Below, in pieces: positions 1-9,295 of a stretch of 64,000 bases of DNA (positions are counted from its first letter, which is position 1; each line of letters starts with the position of its first letter). The DNA comes from Collimonas sp. OK307 (GTDB taxonomy: Bacteria > Pseudomonadota > Gammaproteobacteria > Burkholderiales > Burkholderiaceae_D): contig NZ_FOQI01000001.1 in the NCBI RefSeq assembly GCF_900113705.1, positions 124,001 through 188,000 of the forward strand. Direction: 5' to 3'. Position numbers and translations under genes: made by a program. Under the pieces are notes generated by a model. That model saw only the letters and a list, made by a program, of their open reading frames with translations. It did no database searches and had not been told where the DNA came from.

Positions 1-1
1 C

Positions 2-385
2 GTGATCCTAACATCGTACCAAGGCGAAGAGGATGTCTACCGGGGTCTACACGCGGGTGCACAAGCATATTTGCTCAAAGACGCAGGAATGGAGCAACTG
101 ATCCAGTGCATAAAGACTGTCGCCGCAGGAAGCAAATTCTTGCCGACTGCAGTTGCATCGAAATTGGCCGAGCGGATGGAGACAAACAGACTATCAAAAC
201 GCGAGCTGGAAATTCTCGTTCATCTGGCCACCGGGAAGAGTAACAAGATGATAGCCCGCTGCGCCGGGATTGAAGTGGGTACCGTAAAATTCCATGTGAA
301 CAATATCCTTGCGAAGCTCAATGTTTCAAGTCGGACCGAAGCAGCAACTGTTGCGGCCCGACGCGGCCTGCTAAGCATCTTTTGA
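2..385 (+). CDS. NarL/LuxR-type response regulator, 5'-truncated by window edge
   Basis: This is the C-terminal 127 residues of a two-component response regulator; the gene begins before the window. The visible part starts at the beta-4 strand of the receiver domain (ILTSY), includes the conserved receiver lysine (LLKD), and ends in a LuxR-type helix-turn-helix (SKRELEILVHLATGKSNKMIA, then EVGTVKFHVNNILAKL). It should bind DNA when phosphorylated. Its cognate kinase is not in view. The protein is about 94% identical by eye to the regulator at 30329-30952, with only about eight substitutions, although the DNA differs more. The last 15 bases overlap tail-to-tail with the flavoprotein gene on the other strand. 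Confidence 0.93.
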   Translation: MILTSYQGEEDVYRGLHAGAQAYLLKDAGMEQLIQCIKTVAAGSKFLPTAVASKLAERMETNRLSKRELEILVHLATGKSNKMIARCAGIEVGTVKFHVNNILAKLNVSSRTEAATVAARRGLLSIF

Positions 386-2185
386 CGTGAGGCTATCTGA
401 AGTGCTGAGATAGGCGTGAATTTGCGCAACTACGGCAGCTCCCTCGCCAACGGCTGCAGCAACGCGTTTAACGGAACCTGCACGCACATCGCCTATAGCA
501 AATATTCCCGGCGCGCTCGTCGCTAATCCAGAAGCGCCAGCAACTCCGGCATTGGCGGCCTGCCCGGCAAGGACAAAACCTTTCTGATCGAGAGTCAATC
601 CGCAGCTATGCAACCAATCCGTTTGAGGTTCGGCGCCGATAAATAAAAACAGCCTGGACGTAGAAATTATTCTCTCGCAACCGTGCTGTAACAACCTGAC
701 CGCTTCAAGCCCTTTGTCAGAGCCATCCAACGCAGACACAGTTGAATCGGTATGAAGGCTTATGTTTTCCGTTGTTGCGATGCGCTCTATCAGGTAGGCA
801 GACATACTGTCCGTCAATCCAGATCCGCGTACGACCATGTGTACCTTGGACGCATGCGATGCGAGAAAAACGGCCGCCTGCCCTGCTGAATTTCCGCCTC
901 CCACCAATACAATTTCCTGTTCAAAACAAAGCTTTGCTTCGATGGGCGATGCCCAGAAGTGGATACCTCTGCCTTCGAAGCGCTCTGCCCCCGCCAGATC
1001 CAGGCGCCTATAGCGCGCGCCAGACGCTATCACCACCGTTTTTGCCTGGACATAACTGCCGTCGCTCAATACAGCACGACGCGGTGTGCTACCACTGCAC
1101 AAATCAACCACGCTTAGCGGAACTACAATTTCTGCGCCGAATTTTTGCGCCTGAACATAAGCGCGACCAGCCAACTCTTGACCGGATATTCCTGTTGGAA
1201 AACCAAGGTAGTTTTCGATTCGGGCGCTGGCTCCCGCCTGGCCGCCAAAAGCGCGCTGCTCAAGGACTAGAACTGACAAGCCTTCCGACGCTGCATAGAC
1301 TGCTGCTGCCAGTCCCGCCGGCCCTGCGCCGACGATGAGGACGTCATATACCTGAGAGCTTTCCAACAGAGGCAACATCCCCAGATTCCTTGCCAAAGCG
1401 TTTTCGCTGGGGTTAAAGCCGACTCCTCCATCCGGATAAATCACCAAGGGCAAATGTTGCTGCGCCGGCGCATAAACCTGAAGCAGCGCTGCAGCCGCAG
1501 GGTCATCGTCTGGATCAAGCACGGTATGCGGATAGCCGTTGCTAGTCAGGAAATTTTGAAGCCTCACCATATCCGGGTTGCCGAGCGGGCCGACAAGGGC
1601 CGGGCCGCACTCCCCGGTATCGAGGAGATTCATGCGACGCAAAATCAACGCGCGCATGATACGCTCGCCCAAATCTGCGTGATTGACGATCAAACGACGT
1701 AACATCGATGAGCTGATCTGCAAAGTACTTACTTCGCCGATAGCAGTGCCTTCAACGAGCGACGGCCGGTCCGATAGCTGGCTGATTTCCGCTGTAAACT
1801 CCCCCGGGCCGTGATGGGCAACCGTAAATTGCCGATTCAGGCCATCGTGCCGGCTAATCACCACCCAACCTGCCAGGATCACATGCATGCCGCCGGAAGC
1901 CTTTCCCGCCTGGAAAATAGTTTCGCCTGGACGCCAATGGTGTACGACTCCAAAGCGCATTGTTGCGCTTATCTCAGCCATTGTCAGTACCGGGAAAATC
2001 TGTTTTCGACGGCTCTCGATATCAACTGGATTTGCAATCGGTGTTCTACCTGCCTGGGGGCGCGATGCGGGAGATTGAAAATTCTGCCCTGAAACATCGG
2101 CGGACGGGACGCCGGCGTTATCTAGATCACTCATGATTATTAAACCCAAAATGGATTGAACGATCGGATGTTTTGCGTTCGCCAT
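371..2185 (-). CDS. cNMP-binding domain / thioredoxin-reductase-like FAD oxidoreductase
   Basis: This is a two-part protein of 604 residues. Residues about 55-190 form a cyclic-nucleotide-binding fold (GETIFQAGKASGGMHVILAG), and residues about 280-590 form a pyridine-nucleotide flavoprotein like thioredoxin reductase. FAD binding is shown by VLIVGAGPAGLAAAVYAASE and the C-terminal GIFAIGDVRAG; NAD(P)H binding is shown by VLVGGGNSAGQAAVF. The redox CxxC of true thioredoxin reductases is absent: the position reads HFWASPIEAKLC. It is therefore unlikely to reduce thioredoxin by the classical route. It lies 47 bp downstream of the catalase gene on the same strand, suggesting an oxidative-stress operon. 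An internal ATG at 2132-2134 is an alternative start, and neither start has a strong ribosome site. Confidence 0.88.
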   Translation of the reverse strand: MANAKHPIVQSILGLIIMSDLDNAGVPSADVSGQNFQSPASRPQAGRTPIANPVDIESRRKQIFPVLTMAEISATMRFGVVHHWRPGETIFQAGKASGGMHVILAGWVVISRHDGLNRQFTVAHHGPGEFTAEISQLSDRPSLVEGTAIGEVSTLQISSSMLRRLIVNHADLGERIMRALILRRMNLLDTGECGPALVGPLGNPDMVRLQNFLTSNGYPHTVLDPDDDPAAAALLQVYAPAQQHLPLVIYPDGGVGFNPSENALARNLGMLPLLESSQVYDVLIVGAGPAGLAAAVYAASEGLSVLVLEQRAFGGQAGASARIENYLGFPTGISGQELAGRAYVQAQKFGAEIVVPLSVVDLCSGSTPRRAVLSDGSYVQAKTVVIASGARYRRLDLAGAERFEGRGIHFWASPIEAKLCFEQEIVLVGGGNSAGQAAVFLASHASKVHMVVRGSGLTDSMSAYLIERIATTENISLHTDSTVSALDGSDKGLEAVRLLQHGCERIISTSRLFLFIGAEPQTDWLHSCGLTLDQKGFVLAGQAANAGVAGASGLATSAPGIFAIGDVRAGSVKRVAAAVGEGAAVVAQIHAYLSTSDSLTSKDA

Positions 2186-2232
2186 GCCGGGTCCGAACCA
2201 GGGGCGCTGCCCCGGCAGCGAATATCAATCGA

Positions 2233-3669
2233 TTACGACGCGATCTTGCGCAAGGCCTCGGCTACGCCAGTCCCGTATGCCGGATCGGCTTTGTGGCAGT
2301 TGCCGACGTGACGCGCCTTCACTTCATCGGAGACACCGCGCATTGCACGGGCGGTATTATCGAAGAGTAGCTGTTGCTGAACCGGCGTCATCAGCCGGAA
2401 CAACGCTCCGGGCTGTGAGTAATAATCCTCGTCAACGCGATGATTCCAATGGCCTGCCGCCCCGCTGATAGCCAAGGGAGGCTCACGAAAATCCGGTTGG
2501 TCCTGCCATTCGCCAACGCTGTTCGGTTCATAAGCGGTTGTTCCCCCCTGATTGCCGTCCACCCGCATCTGGCCGTCCCGATGATAGCTGTGGAAAGGAC
2601 ATTTCGGCGCATTGACTGGAATCTGATGATGATTTACGCCCAATCGATAACGCTGCGCGTCGCCGTATGAAAACAGCCGCCCCTGTAACATCTTGTCCGG
2701 GGAAAAACTGATGCCAGGCACGATCTGAGCGGGATTAAATGCAGCTTGCTCGACCTCTGCAAAAAAGTTCTCAGCGTTGCGATTTAATTCCATCACGCCG
2801 ACCTCGATCAGCGGATAGTCTTTATGTGGCCAGACCTTAGTCAAGTCGAATGGATTGATGTGATAAGTCGCAGCATCTTCCTCTGGCATAACCTGGACAA
2901 ACAACGTCCAGCGCGGAAAATTCTCCTGCTCGATGCTCTCGTACAAATCACGTTGCGCGCTCTCCCGATCGCGGCCAACCAATGCTTCAGCTTCAGCGTC
3001 GCTCAGATTTTCAATGCCTTGCTGGGTCTTGAATGTAAATTTCACCCAAAAGCGCTCATTCGCTTCATTCAGGAAGCTGTAGGTATGGCTGCCAAACCCG
3101 TGCATATGACGGTAAGTGCGCGGTAAGCCGCGATCACTCATGACCACTGTGACCTGATGCAAGGCTTCTGGCAACATGCTCCAAAAATCCCAGTTACTGT
3201 TCGCATCGCGCAAACCTGTACGTGGGTCGCGCTTGATCGCGTGGTTCAGATCCGGAAACTTGAGTGGATCTCGCATGAAGAACACCGGGGTATTGTTACC
3301 CACCAAATCCCAGTTCCCGTCTTCCGTATAGAATTTCATTGCAAAACCGCGAATATCGCGCTCTGCATCCGCAGCGCCGCGCTCACCTGCCACTGTGGAG
3401 AAACGAACAAACATTGCGGTTTTCTTGCCCACTTCAGCAAACAGTTTTGCTTTGGTATAGCCGGTAATATCGTGCGTCACGGTGAAGCTGCCATATGCGC
3501 CTGCCCCTTTCGCGTGCATCCTGCGCTCAGGAATCACTTCGCGGTCGAAATGCGCGAGCTTTTCAAGGAACCAGATATCCTGCAGCAGAACCGGGCCGCG
3601 CGGCCCGGCAGTCTGAATGTTTTGATTGTCAACGACGGGGGCGCCAGCTGCAGTAGTAAGTTTTTTCAT
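2233..3669 (-). CDS. katA: Monofunctional haem catalase
   Basis: Catalase converts hydrogen peroxide to water and oxygen. At 478 residues it fits the small-subunit (clade 3) type. The active-site histidine is H52 in [12 protein letters not shown] and the distal asparagine is about N125 in [11 protein letters not shown]. The proximal haem-ligand tyrosine lies near residue 335 in [14 protein letters not shown]. There is no signal peptide, so the enzyme is cytoplasmic. It sits 165 bp downstream of the metallo-beta-lactamase-fold gene and just upstream of the flavoprotein gene on the same strand. The 165-bp gap probably holds its promoter; I could not identify an OxyR site by eye. Confidence 0.96.
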   Translation of the reverse strand: MKKLTTAAGAPVVDNQNIQTAGPRGPVLLQDIWFLEKLAHFDREVIPERRMHAKGAGAYGSFTVTHDITGYTKAKLFAEVGKKTAMFVRFSTVAGERGAADAERDIRGFAMKFYTEDGNWDLVGNNTPVFFMRDPLKFPDLNHAIKRDPRTGLRDANSNWDFWSMLPEALHQVTVVMSDRGLPRTYRHMHGFGSHTYSFLNEANERFWVKFTFKTQQGIENLSDAEAEALVGRDRESAQRDLYESIEQENFPRWTLFVQVMPEEDAATYHINPFDLTKVWPHKDYPLIEVGVMELNRNAENFFAEVEQAAFNPAQIVPGISFSPDKMLQGRLFSYGDAQRYRLGVNHHQIPVNAPKCPFHSYHRDGQMRVDGNQGGTTAYEPNSVGEWQDQPDFREPPLAISGAAGHWNHRVDEDYYSQPGALFRLMTPVQQQLLFDNTARAMRGVSDEVKARHVGNCHKADPAYGTGVAEALRKIAS

Positions 3670-3834
3670 GATTTCTCCGGGGTTAAGTTGTATCAGAATA
3701 GCCCCGTTGCCCTACGCTTCCACCTGCCGAAAGCACACTTTTCTCCATGCATTTGGATCGGGATCTGCAAGATTTTGCCGAAAAAATTCCAGATAAATCC
3801 AGCTTTTTCATGCCTAAAATATAGGCAGGCGAAA

Positions 3835-4815
3835 TTACCGTATTTGCGTGTAGTTCACTGGGATCCAGCGAAATCCTTTGCCATTCGCGCCTACATGCCC
3901 CAAGCCTGGAAACGGCAGATGCGCAGCACCGACCAGGATGCCATCCTTAGCGATACTGGAAAAAACTTGCAGCCGTTCAGCAGCAGCCTGCTTTTGGTCA
4001 CTGTCAAATGCAATGGTGACAGACGGTGTATCAAACTGCACGGCGGCCACATGGATCAGGTCACCGATCAGCAGCAATTTCTGCCCCTTGCTTTGTATCA
4101 AATAACTAGTATGTCCAACCGTATGACCTTGACTAAGGATACTAATCACTCCAGGCGCCAGCTCTGTATTCCCATCAAATGGACTGTATTTCCCGGTCTT
4201 GACGTATGGATTCACCGACGCAATTGCCCCCTGAAAAAAACCTTTGTTATCCGGTGCGGCTTGATCCATGTTCGATTGGCTCAGCCAGAACTCGGATTCG
4301 TGCCGATCTGCACGCAGTAACGCGTTCGGGAATGCAATCGCTCCATTCGTCATTAAGCCTCCCACGTGATCCGGATGCATGTGAGTGAGGTAGATTTCAT
4401 CAACCTGCTCGGGTTGGTATCCCGATGCCTTCAAATTTGCTATCAACTTCCCTAAGGTCGGTCCAAATAGATTGCCGGCGCCGGTATCAATCAAAATAAG
4501 CTTGCTCCCGGTGTTGACCAGGTAAGTATTTACAGAGGTTTCAAGTGGACTCTGCTCGAACGCATGGGCCAGGGCCTGATCGGTTTTTTTCTGATTTTGA
4601 TTTAACAGTTTATTCATCGGCAGATCGACGGTGCCATCGCTCAACGCCGTGATCTCGAATTCACCAACCATAATGCGGTAAAACGCCGGGGCCGGGTTAT
4701 GCGCCATAGGAGCTGCGGCTTGCGCTGACAAGCTTGCCAGTACGTTGATTGCGGCAAATGCGATGCCAGCAACCAGCCCGGACGCACGACTTGAACCGAA
4801 TAATTTGCGAATCAT
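3835..4815 (-). CDS. Periplasmic metallo-beta-lactamase-fold hydrolase (first copy)
   Basis: The 326-residue protein has a cleavable signal peptide (hydrophobic stretch about residues 12-33, ending AQAAAP). The metallo-beta-lactamase fold carries the dinuclear metal motif H145-M-H147-P-D149-H150, and later GHTVGHTSYL and a C-terminal GAAHLPFPGLGH histidine. Such exported proteins resemble lactonase-type enzymes, but the substrate cannot be read from sequence. It is paralogous to the protein at 17382-18365: both share the PEQVDE.YLTH.H..DHVGG core and end in a WIPVNY motif. It is on the same strand as catalase and may be co-regulated with it. Confidence 0.9.
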   Translation of the reverse strand: MIRKLFGSSRASGLVAGIAFAAINVLASLSAQAAAPMAHNPAPAFYRIMVGEFEITALSDGTVDLPMNKLLNQNQKKTDQALAHAFEQSPLETSVNTYLVNTGSKLILIDTGAGNLFGPTLGKLIANLKASGYQPEQVDEIYLTHMHPDHVGGLMTNGAIAFPNALLRADRHESEFWLSQSNMDQAAPDNKGFFQGAIASVNPYVKTGKYSPFDGNTELAPGVISILSQGHTVGHTSYLIQSKGQKLLLIGDLIHVAAVQFDTPSVTIAFDSDQKQAAAERLQVFSSIAKDGILVGAAHLPFPGLGHVGANGKGFRWIPVNYTQIR

Positions 4816-4899
4816 TTGTATCCCTCTATGTTTGGTCGTGCCCCGTCAACTACTAAGAAATGCACTTAATTTATAGCCGAGCGCTATCGGACGCAGCAA

Positions 4900-5184
4900 T
4901 TACGCTTCGCTGTCCATCTTCGAATCCGTCGTTTCTTTTTTTGACAGTACATTAGGCGGCGCCACGCCGGTAATCTTACTGACGCATTCTGTGCGTAGCC
5001 ATGAAACAGTGACCGCCTCGCCGACAATCAGACGCTTGACAGTCGGCACCACCTGCTCGCCGATCAACATTCCCAACAAGCCAATTAGAGCAATGGCAGG
5101 CGGGGCTGGCGAGCGCACTTGCAGGAGCGCATAAATTACGCCTACCAATAGCCCGGCGGCCAGGGAAATAATATAGACCTTCAT
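4900..5184 (-). CDS. XapX-domain small membrane protein
   Basis: This 94-residue protein begins MKVYIISLAAGLLVGVIYALL and contains two hydrophobic segments (about residues 3-19 and 27-43) with the RSPAPPAIALIGLLGMLIGEQ signature of XapX/DUF1427 proteins. The C-terminal half is polar and charged and unrelated to the core. The start at 5184 is fixed by a strong ribosome site (AGAAGGAGA) seven bases upstream; an earlier in-frame ATG lacks one. The function of the family is unknown. In Burkholderiales, as far as I recall, it tends to sit beside isochorismatase-like hydrolases and amidohydrolases, as it does here. Confidence 0.82.
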   Translation of the reverse strand: MKVYIISLAAGLLVGVIYALLQVRSPAPPAIALIGLLGMLIGEQVVPTVKRLIVGEAVTVSWLRTECVSKITGVAPPNVLSKKETTDSKMDSEA

Positions 5185-5300
5185 GTGTTTTCTCCTTCTG
5201 ATAATCACCGCAGCTGAGCCGAATTGCAGCAGCTGTTCGAGATTTGCCGCACCTGCACACAACTATAAATTGTGTGCAGACACGGCTTTTTTGGAGGGGC

Positions 5301-6002
5301 TTATTTCTTAGCGGGGACCGGAGCCAGAGTCTCGTGGCTGCCTGTAATGCGCTGCGGCGCTTTATGCACCATCGTGTAGGCATAATCGACACCCATGCCA
5401 TAGGCGCCGGAATGATCCTTCACTATCGCCATTACTGCATCATAGGTATCTTTCAGCGCCCAATCGCGTTGCCACTCGAGCATGACTTGTTGCCAGGTCA
5501 CCGGCACAACGCCGGCCTGTATCATGCGTTGCATGGCGTAGTCGTGCGCTTCTTTCGACGTGCCGCCAGAAGCATCGGCAACCATATATATCTCGTATCC
5601 ACCTTCGAGAATGGCGCAGAGAGCAAAACTGTTGTTGCAAACTTCGGTCCACAAGCCTGAAACTACTACCTTCTTTTTGCCGTTTGCAGCAAGCGCATCG
5701 CGTACTTTTTGATCGTCCCAGGAATTCATGGAGCTACGCTCAAGGATATCCTTGCCAGGAAAAACGTTGAGCAATTCTGGATAGGTATGGCCCGAGAATG
5801 CCTCGGTTTCCACAGTAGTGATAATGGCCGGAATATTAAAGACTTTCGCCGCTTTAGCGAGGGCAACGGTATTGTTCTTCAATACCTGGCGGTCAATCGA
5901 CTGGACTCCAAAAGCCATTTGGGGCTGCTGGTCGATGAAGATGATCTGGCAATTCGTCGGGGTCAATACTTCAAGTTTCGGGTTCATCATGATGGGATCC
6001 AT
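5301..6002 (-). CDS. Isochorismatase-like cysteine hydrolase, YcaC type (first copy)
   Basis: This is a 233-residue alpha/beta hydrolase of the isochorismatase-like superfamily. The expected Asp-Lys-Cys catalytic set is present: D24 in IIFIDQQ, a lysine in GKKKVVVSG (about 109-111) and C122 in LWTEVCNN. The FGVQSIDRQ and DASGG motifs match YcaC-type hydrolases of unknown physiological substrate. There is no signal peptide. A second copy lies at 9296-9922 on the other strand, with the same FGVQSIDRQ stretch and the same QRDW and ETYD-like C-terminal region. An in-frame ATG pair 12-15 bases further in (about 5988-5990) is an alternative start, because the upstream ATG lacks a clear ribosome site. 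Confidence 0.88.
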   Translation of the reverse strand: MDPIMMNPKLEVLTPTNCQIIFIDQQPQMAFGVQSIDRQVLKNNTVALAKAAKVFNIPAIITTVETEAFSGHTYPELLNVFPGKDILERSSMNSWDDQKVRDALAANGKKKVVVSGLWTEVCNNSFALCAILEGGYEIYMVADASGGTSKEAHDYAMQRMIQAGVVPVTWQQVMLEWQRDWALKDTYDAVMAIVKDHSGAYGMGVDYAYTMVHKAPQRITGSHETLAPVPAKK

Positions 6003-6276
6003 TCATTGTTGGTAAAAACGATGCCTTGGCAAACATGCAATGGCGCGGATATGCGTGCCATCACCACCATGCTATGCCCTTCAAAAATCGAAAACCACTA
6101 TCTAAATATATGACGCGACGCTTTTTTCGAGGATTTCTTTGGCCTTGACCCCAGGGAAAAATCAAGAACATTGGAATTTTTTGAGGATGGAGAAAATTGA
6201 GGCAATGAATGCAAGCCGAGTGATTGATATACTGTGTGCGTTGCGCTTTTAAACTCACCAAGGAAACTCCCCTGTA

Positions 6277-6912
6277 ATGACGACAACTTCGCCGCGACCG
6301 ATACGGGTGATGATCGCCGATGACCATATTTTGATGCGAGAGGGCATCGCCGCTGTCCTTGCCGGCGTTGACAGCATTGAGTTGGTCGGACAAGCGGGCA
6401 ATGGCCAGGAGGCAATCGAGCAGTTCCTCCGCTTGCGGCCTGACGTAACGCTATTAGATCTTCAAATGCCGCTTTTAGGCGGATTCGATGCAATGATGTC
6501 GATCCGTTCTCTGGATAGAAACGCCCGTATTATTGTGCTCACTTCCTACAAGGGCGACGCGCAAGTTGGGCGCGCACTAAAAGCCGGAGCCGCGGGTTAT
6601 CTATTCAAGGGGGCGTTACGAATGGACCTGGCGGCGGCGATCCAGACAGTCCATGCAGGGGAAAGATATATTCCTCCTGAACTGGCCGCTGAAATTGCAG
6701 CCTACTTCGAGTGCGATGCGCTATCGGGGCGAGAGCTGGAGGTATTGCGGCTTGTTGCCCAGGGAAACACCAACAAAGAAGTTGGGCGGCAACTCGCGAT
6801 CAAGGAAGAGACCGTCAAAGCACACGTCAGCGCGGCGCTCGCAAAACTCGGAGCAAATGATCGAACACATGCTGTCACTATCGCCGTACGACGCGGATTT
6901 TTAGAGGTATGA
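6277..6912 (+). CDS. NarL/FixJ-type response regulator
   Basis: This 211-residue regulator has an N-terminal receiver (residues 8-125) with the acidic pocket IADDH, phospho-acceptor D61 in LLDLQMP and the conserved lysine in LFKGA. A C-terminal LuxR helix-turn-helix follows (about 145-205; SGRELEVLRLVAQG, EETVKAHVSAALAKLG). It is transcribed away from the isochorismatase-like gene, with a 274-bp divergent gap. No kinase gene adjoins it. The unpartnered propeller kinase at 18819-21902 is of the NarX-like class that pairs with such regulators and is a possible partner, though that is only inference. AAGGA lies upstream of the ATG but is spaced rather far. Confidence 0.93.
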   Translation: MTTTSPRPIRVMIADDHILMREGIAAVLAGVDSIELVGQAGNGQEAIEQFLRLRPDVTLLDLQMPLLGGFDAMMSIRSLDRNARIIVLTSYKGDAQVGRALKAGAAGYLFKGALRMDLAAAIQTVHAGERYIPPELAAEIAAYFECDALSGRELEVLRLVAQGNTNKEVGRQLAIKEETVKAHVSAALAKLGANDRTHAVTIAVRRGFLEV

Positions 6913-7063
6913 CTGCAAAGTCATCCACCGTCTCTTTGCATCCTCGCAGCTCTGGTAAGCCATGTGTGTAGTCAGTTGCCGCAATAGGCGATCTTCCCTA
7001 TCTTTCGCTCAGTAGAACTCAATCGGTTTTCCTCGTATCGTTAAAGAAAAACTAGGAAACCTC

Positions 7064-7723
7064 ATGACTACCTCTCCGGCACACAAGCAATTCCCTCCCC
7101 GTTTTCGCGCGCTGACAGCAGCTAGCCTGACTTGCTGCTCATTGTTGCTGTCCGCAGTACCAGCGATTGCCGCAGACCAGCAGAACGCGATCCCGCACGG
7201 CCGTCAACTCGCGCAAGCCTGCGCCGCGTGTCACGGGATCAATGGCAACACGGCTAATCCTGCGCTCTATCCGAACCTGGCAGGACAAGCCCCAGCATAC
7301 CTGGAACTGCAGTTAGCCAATTTCAAGAGCGGGGAGCGCCCTAACCCGATCATGAAGGGCTTTGCGGCCTCACTGAAAGAGTCTGACATGCATGATCTTA
7401 GTATGTATTTTGGAGCGCAAGCTGTTAAAGCTCAGCTATCATCAAACCATGAGCTGGAAGAAAAAGGAAAGCGCATATTTACCAAGGGAAGCGCAGCCGG
7501 CGCGCCAGCTTGCGCAAGCTGCCACGGCGCCGAAGGGCATGGCCAGGCAGCATTTCCGCGCATTGCGTCACAACCGGCAGGCTACACTCTGGAGCAATTA
7601 CATGTCTATCGTGACGCACCGAAGTTTAATAATCCTTTAGCGACTGTCATGAAGGGAGTCGCCGTCAAACTTAGCGAGGATGAGATGAAATCGGTTTCGG
7701 CTTATATCGCAACGGTTCCATAA
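7064..7723 (+). CDS. Dihaem cytochrome c, c4-like
   Basis: The 219-residue protein has a signal peptide (about residues 1-37, ending AIAADQ) and two c-type haem sites, CAACH and CASCH. Each sits in a roughly 80-residue cytochrome domain with a distal methionine in a PxMKG context (IMKGFAASL and VMKGVAVKL). This two-domain layout fits the periplasmic cytochrome c4/c553 family, which passes electrons to terminal oxidases or other periplasmic enzymes. A good ribosome site (TAGGAAAC) precedes the ATG. It is a stand-alone gene between the response regulator and the convergent TMEM175-type gene. It may serve the dehydrogenases encoded nearby. Confidence 0.92.
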   Translation: MTTSPAHKQFPPRFRALTAASLTCCSLLLSAVPAIAADQQNAIPHGRQLAQACAACHGINGNTANPALYPNLAGQAPAYLELQLANFKSGERPNPIMKGFAASLKESDMHDLSMYFGAQAVKAQLSSNHELEEKGKRIFTKGSAAGAPACASCHGAEGHGQAAFPRIASQPAGYTLEQLHVYRDAPKFNNPLATVMKGVAVKLSEDEMKSVSAYIATVP

Positions 7724-7750
7724 GCATGCCTGGCTAGGCCGCCTACTCAG

Positions 7751-8326
7751 TCAGTCCCAGCCTAAATTCTCTATACGGCGATCAGGAACGAACCAAAGAA
7801 CAGCCACAGCCACATACACAAACAAACCGGCAATACCGTTCCATAGCGAGAGCAATATTGCCAGGATATAGAGGAAAATCGAGATCTGGCTTTTCCGGCC
7901 ATTACCCAGGGCAAGAGCCAGGCGAGAATTCTCCCCTTCCTTTGCAAGCAAGGCCTTGCCTAACAAAAGGAAAGCGAAGGAAGACATCAATAACACAGTC
8001 CCGTAAATGGCCACTGGCGGGGAAGCGGATGGATCCACGCTGACCCAGGCGGTGACGAAAGGGATCAGGGACAGCCAAAACAAAAGATGCAAGTTGGCCC
8101 AAAGAATCAAGCCGTTTACGCTGTGCACCGGTTGCATCAAATGGTGGTGATTGACCCAGTATATTCCGACGTAGATAAAGCTCAGCAGATAGCTAAGCAG
8201 CAGCGGTGCTATAGCAGATATCTCCCCCCAACCGGCGCCATGAGGGATTTTAAGGTTTAGGACCATGATAGTGATCGCAATCGCAACCACGCCGTCACTG
8301 AATGCCTCCAACCGGTTCTTGTTCAC
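7751..8326 (-). CDS. TMEM175/DUF1211-family membrane protein
   Basis: This is a 191-residue integral membrane protein. It opens with the family signature RLEAFSDGVVAIAITIMVL in the first helix, including the FSDG motif that lines the pore in prokaryotic TMEM175 potassium channels. About five further hydrophobic segments follow. I chose the GTG at 8326 because it overlaps the stop of the upstream DUF1275 gene in a GTGA arrangement, which indicates translational coupling; an ATG further upstream would extend deep into that gene. A potassium-conducting role is known for some relatives but is not shown for this one. Confidence 0.85.
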   Translation of the reverse strand: MNKNRLEAFSDGVVAIAITIMVLNLKIPHGAGWGEISAIAPLLLSYLLSFIYVGIYWVNHHHLMQPVHSVNGLILWANLHLLFWLSLIPFVTAWVSVDPSASPPVAIYGTVLLMSSFAFLLLGKALLAKEGENSRLALALGNGRKSQISIFLYILAILLSLWNGIAGLFVYVAVAVLWFVPDRRIENLGWD

Positions 8327-9021
8327 GCTGCGCCAACCTGAATCCGATCCAGATCCCATTGCATGACAATCATGCAGCACAAGATGGCGATGGGAAAAAG
8401 TAAGGCGCTAAACCCGACAGCCAAATAAGCAAACGCCGCAAGAATCGCTCCGCCGCCAAAGGCTGCCAAGGGCCAGATGAATTTCACGCAGCGTTCTCCG
8501 ACCGCCTTGTCCGCCGCGCCACGCATTACGTCCACAGTGTCAATCACAATTTGCGTGACATTCCCGGTCATCATCGAAGTGGGAGCCAAATGAGATAACA
8601 GCAACTTGCTAGTCGCGCTATGCACCCCCATCGCCGCGGCGCCCAACAGGCCGGCAGCCATCGCCAGCGGCGTGGCGTCCAACCCTATCGGCGAGGCAAG
8701 CCAGCCGCACACCATGAAACCACAAAGCAGCAACATCTGCAGCGTCAGAGATAGTGTCAAGCCTGGCCACTCACGACTCTGGGAAGCTGCGATCAGAAGA
8801 CGAGCGGCAGCAACTCCAAGAATAAAGGCTGGGAAAGCCAAAAACTTGAGAAGAATGGAGACATGTGACGGATCGGCCAATGCCGCGCCAATCAATACAA
8901 AGTTCCCCGTAACATGGGCCGTGAATAGCCCGAACAAGGCAATGAATCCCAATGTATCTACATACCCGGCGACACAGCCAAGGCCGATTCCCTGCAATTG
9001 ATTTCGACGATTTGCATCCAT
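8323..9021 (-). CDS. DUF1275 (YoaK-like) membrane protein
   Basis: The 232-residue protein has about six hydrophobic helices. DUF1275 hallmarks are present: GYVDTLGFIALFGLFTAHVTGNFV near the N terminus and SKLLLSHLAPTSMMTGNVTQ in the middle, each pairing a small-residue helix with a TGN motif. The biochemical role of the family is not established; it is presumed to be transport. A ribosome site (AAGGGAG) lies 9 bases before the ATG. The stop overlaps the GTG of the TMEM175-type gene by four bases, so the two are co-transcribed. The promoter must lie in the 274-bp gap shared with the divergent isochorismatase-like gene. Confidence 0.88.
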   Translation of the reverse strand: MDANRRNQLQGIGLGCVAGYVDTLGFIALFGLFTAHVTGNFVLIGAALADPSHVSILLKFLAFPAFILGVAAARLLIAASQSREWPGLTLSLTLQMLLLCGFMVCGWLASPIGLDATPLAMAAGLLGAAAMGVHSATSKLLLSHLAPTSMMTGNVTQIVIDTVDVMRGAADKAVGERCVKFIWPLAAFGGGAILAAFAYLAVGFSALLFPIAILCCMIVMQWDLDRIQVGAA

Positions 9022-9295
9022 ACTTCCACTCCCTTGGCATTGGCTTTACAAAATTCATCGCCCCGCTCTTATAGAGAGTCGCAGCATCAGTACATGGTAT
9101 CCGATTGCAGTGGCAAATCGCCCTGCCATTTGGCCAGCTTGATCAAGCAGGAGCCGCAGTCATATTCGTCTGTAGAAAAACCTGATCCTTTGGTCCGTGT
9201 CTAAACCGATGCCAACGACTAAACTACTTGATAGCAATTTCGCGTTTCGGCTATTGACGCCGTTCTTGATCGCATCTTCTTCCTCAAAGGCTGAT

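Noticed and set aside
742-1338. A 198-codon plus-strand reading frame
   Set aside because: It is antisense to the FAD oxidoreductase, whose nucleotide-binding motifs are clear.
3157-4320. A 387-codon plus-strand reading frame
   Set aside because: It lies antisense to the catalase and metallo-beta-lactamase-fold genes, whose catalytic motifs are intact; it has no ribosome site and no recognisable domain.
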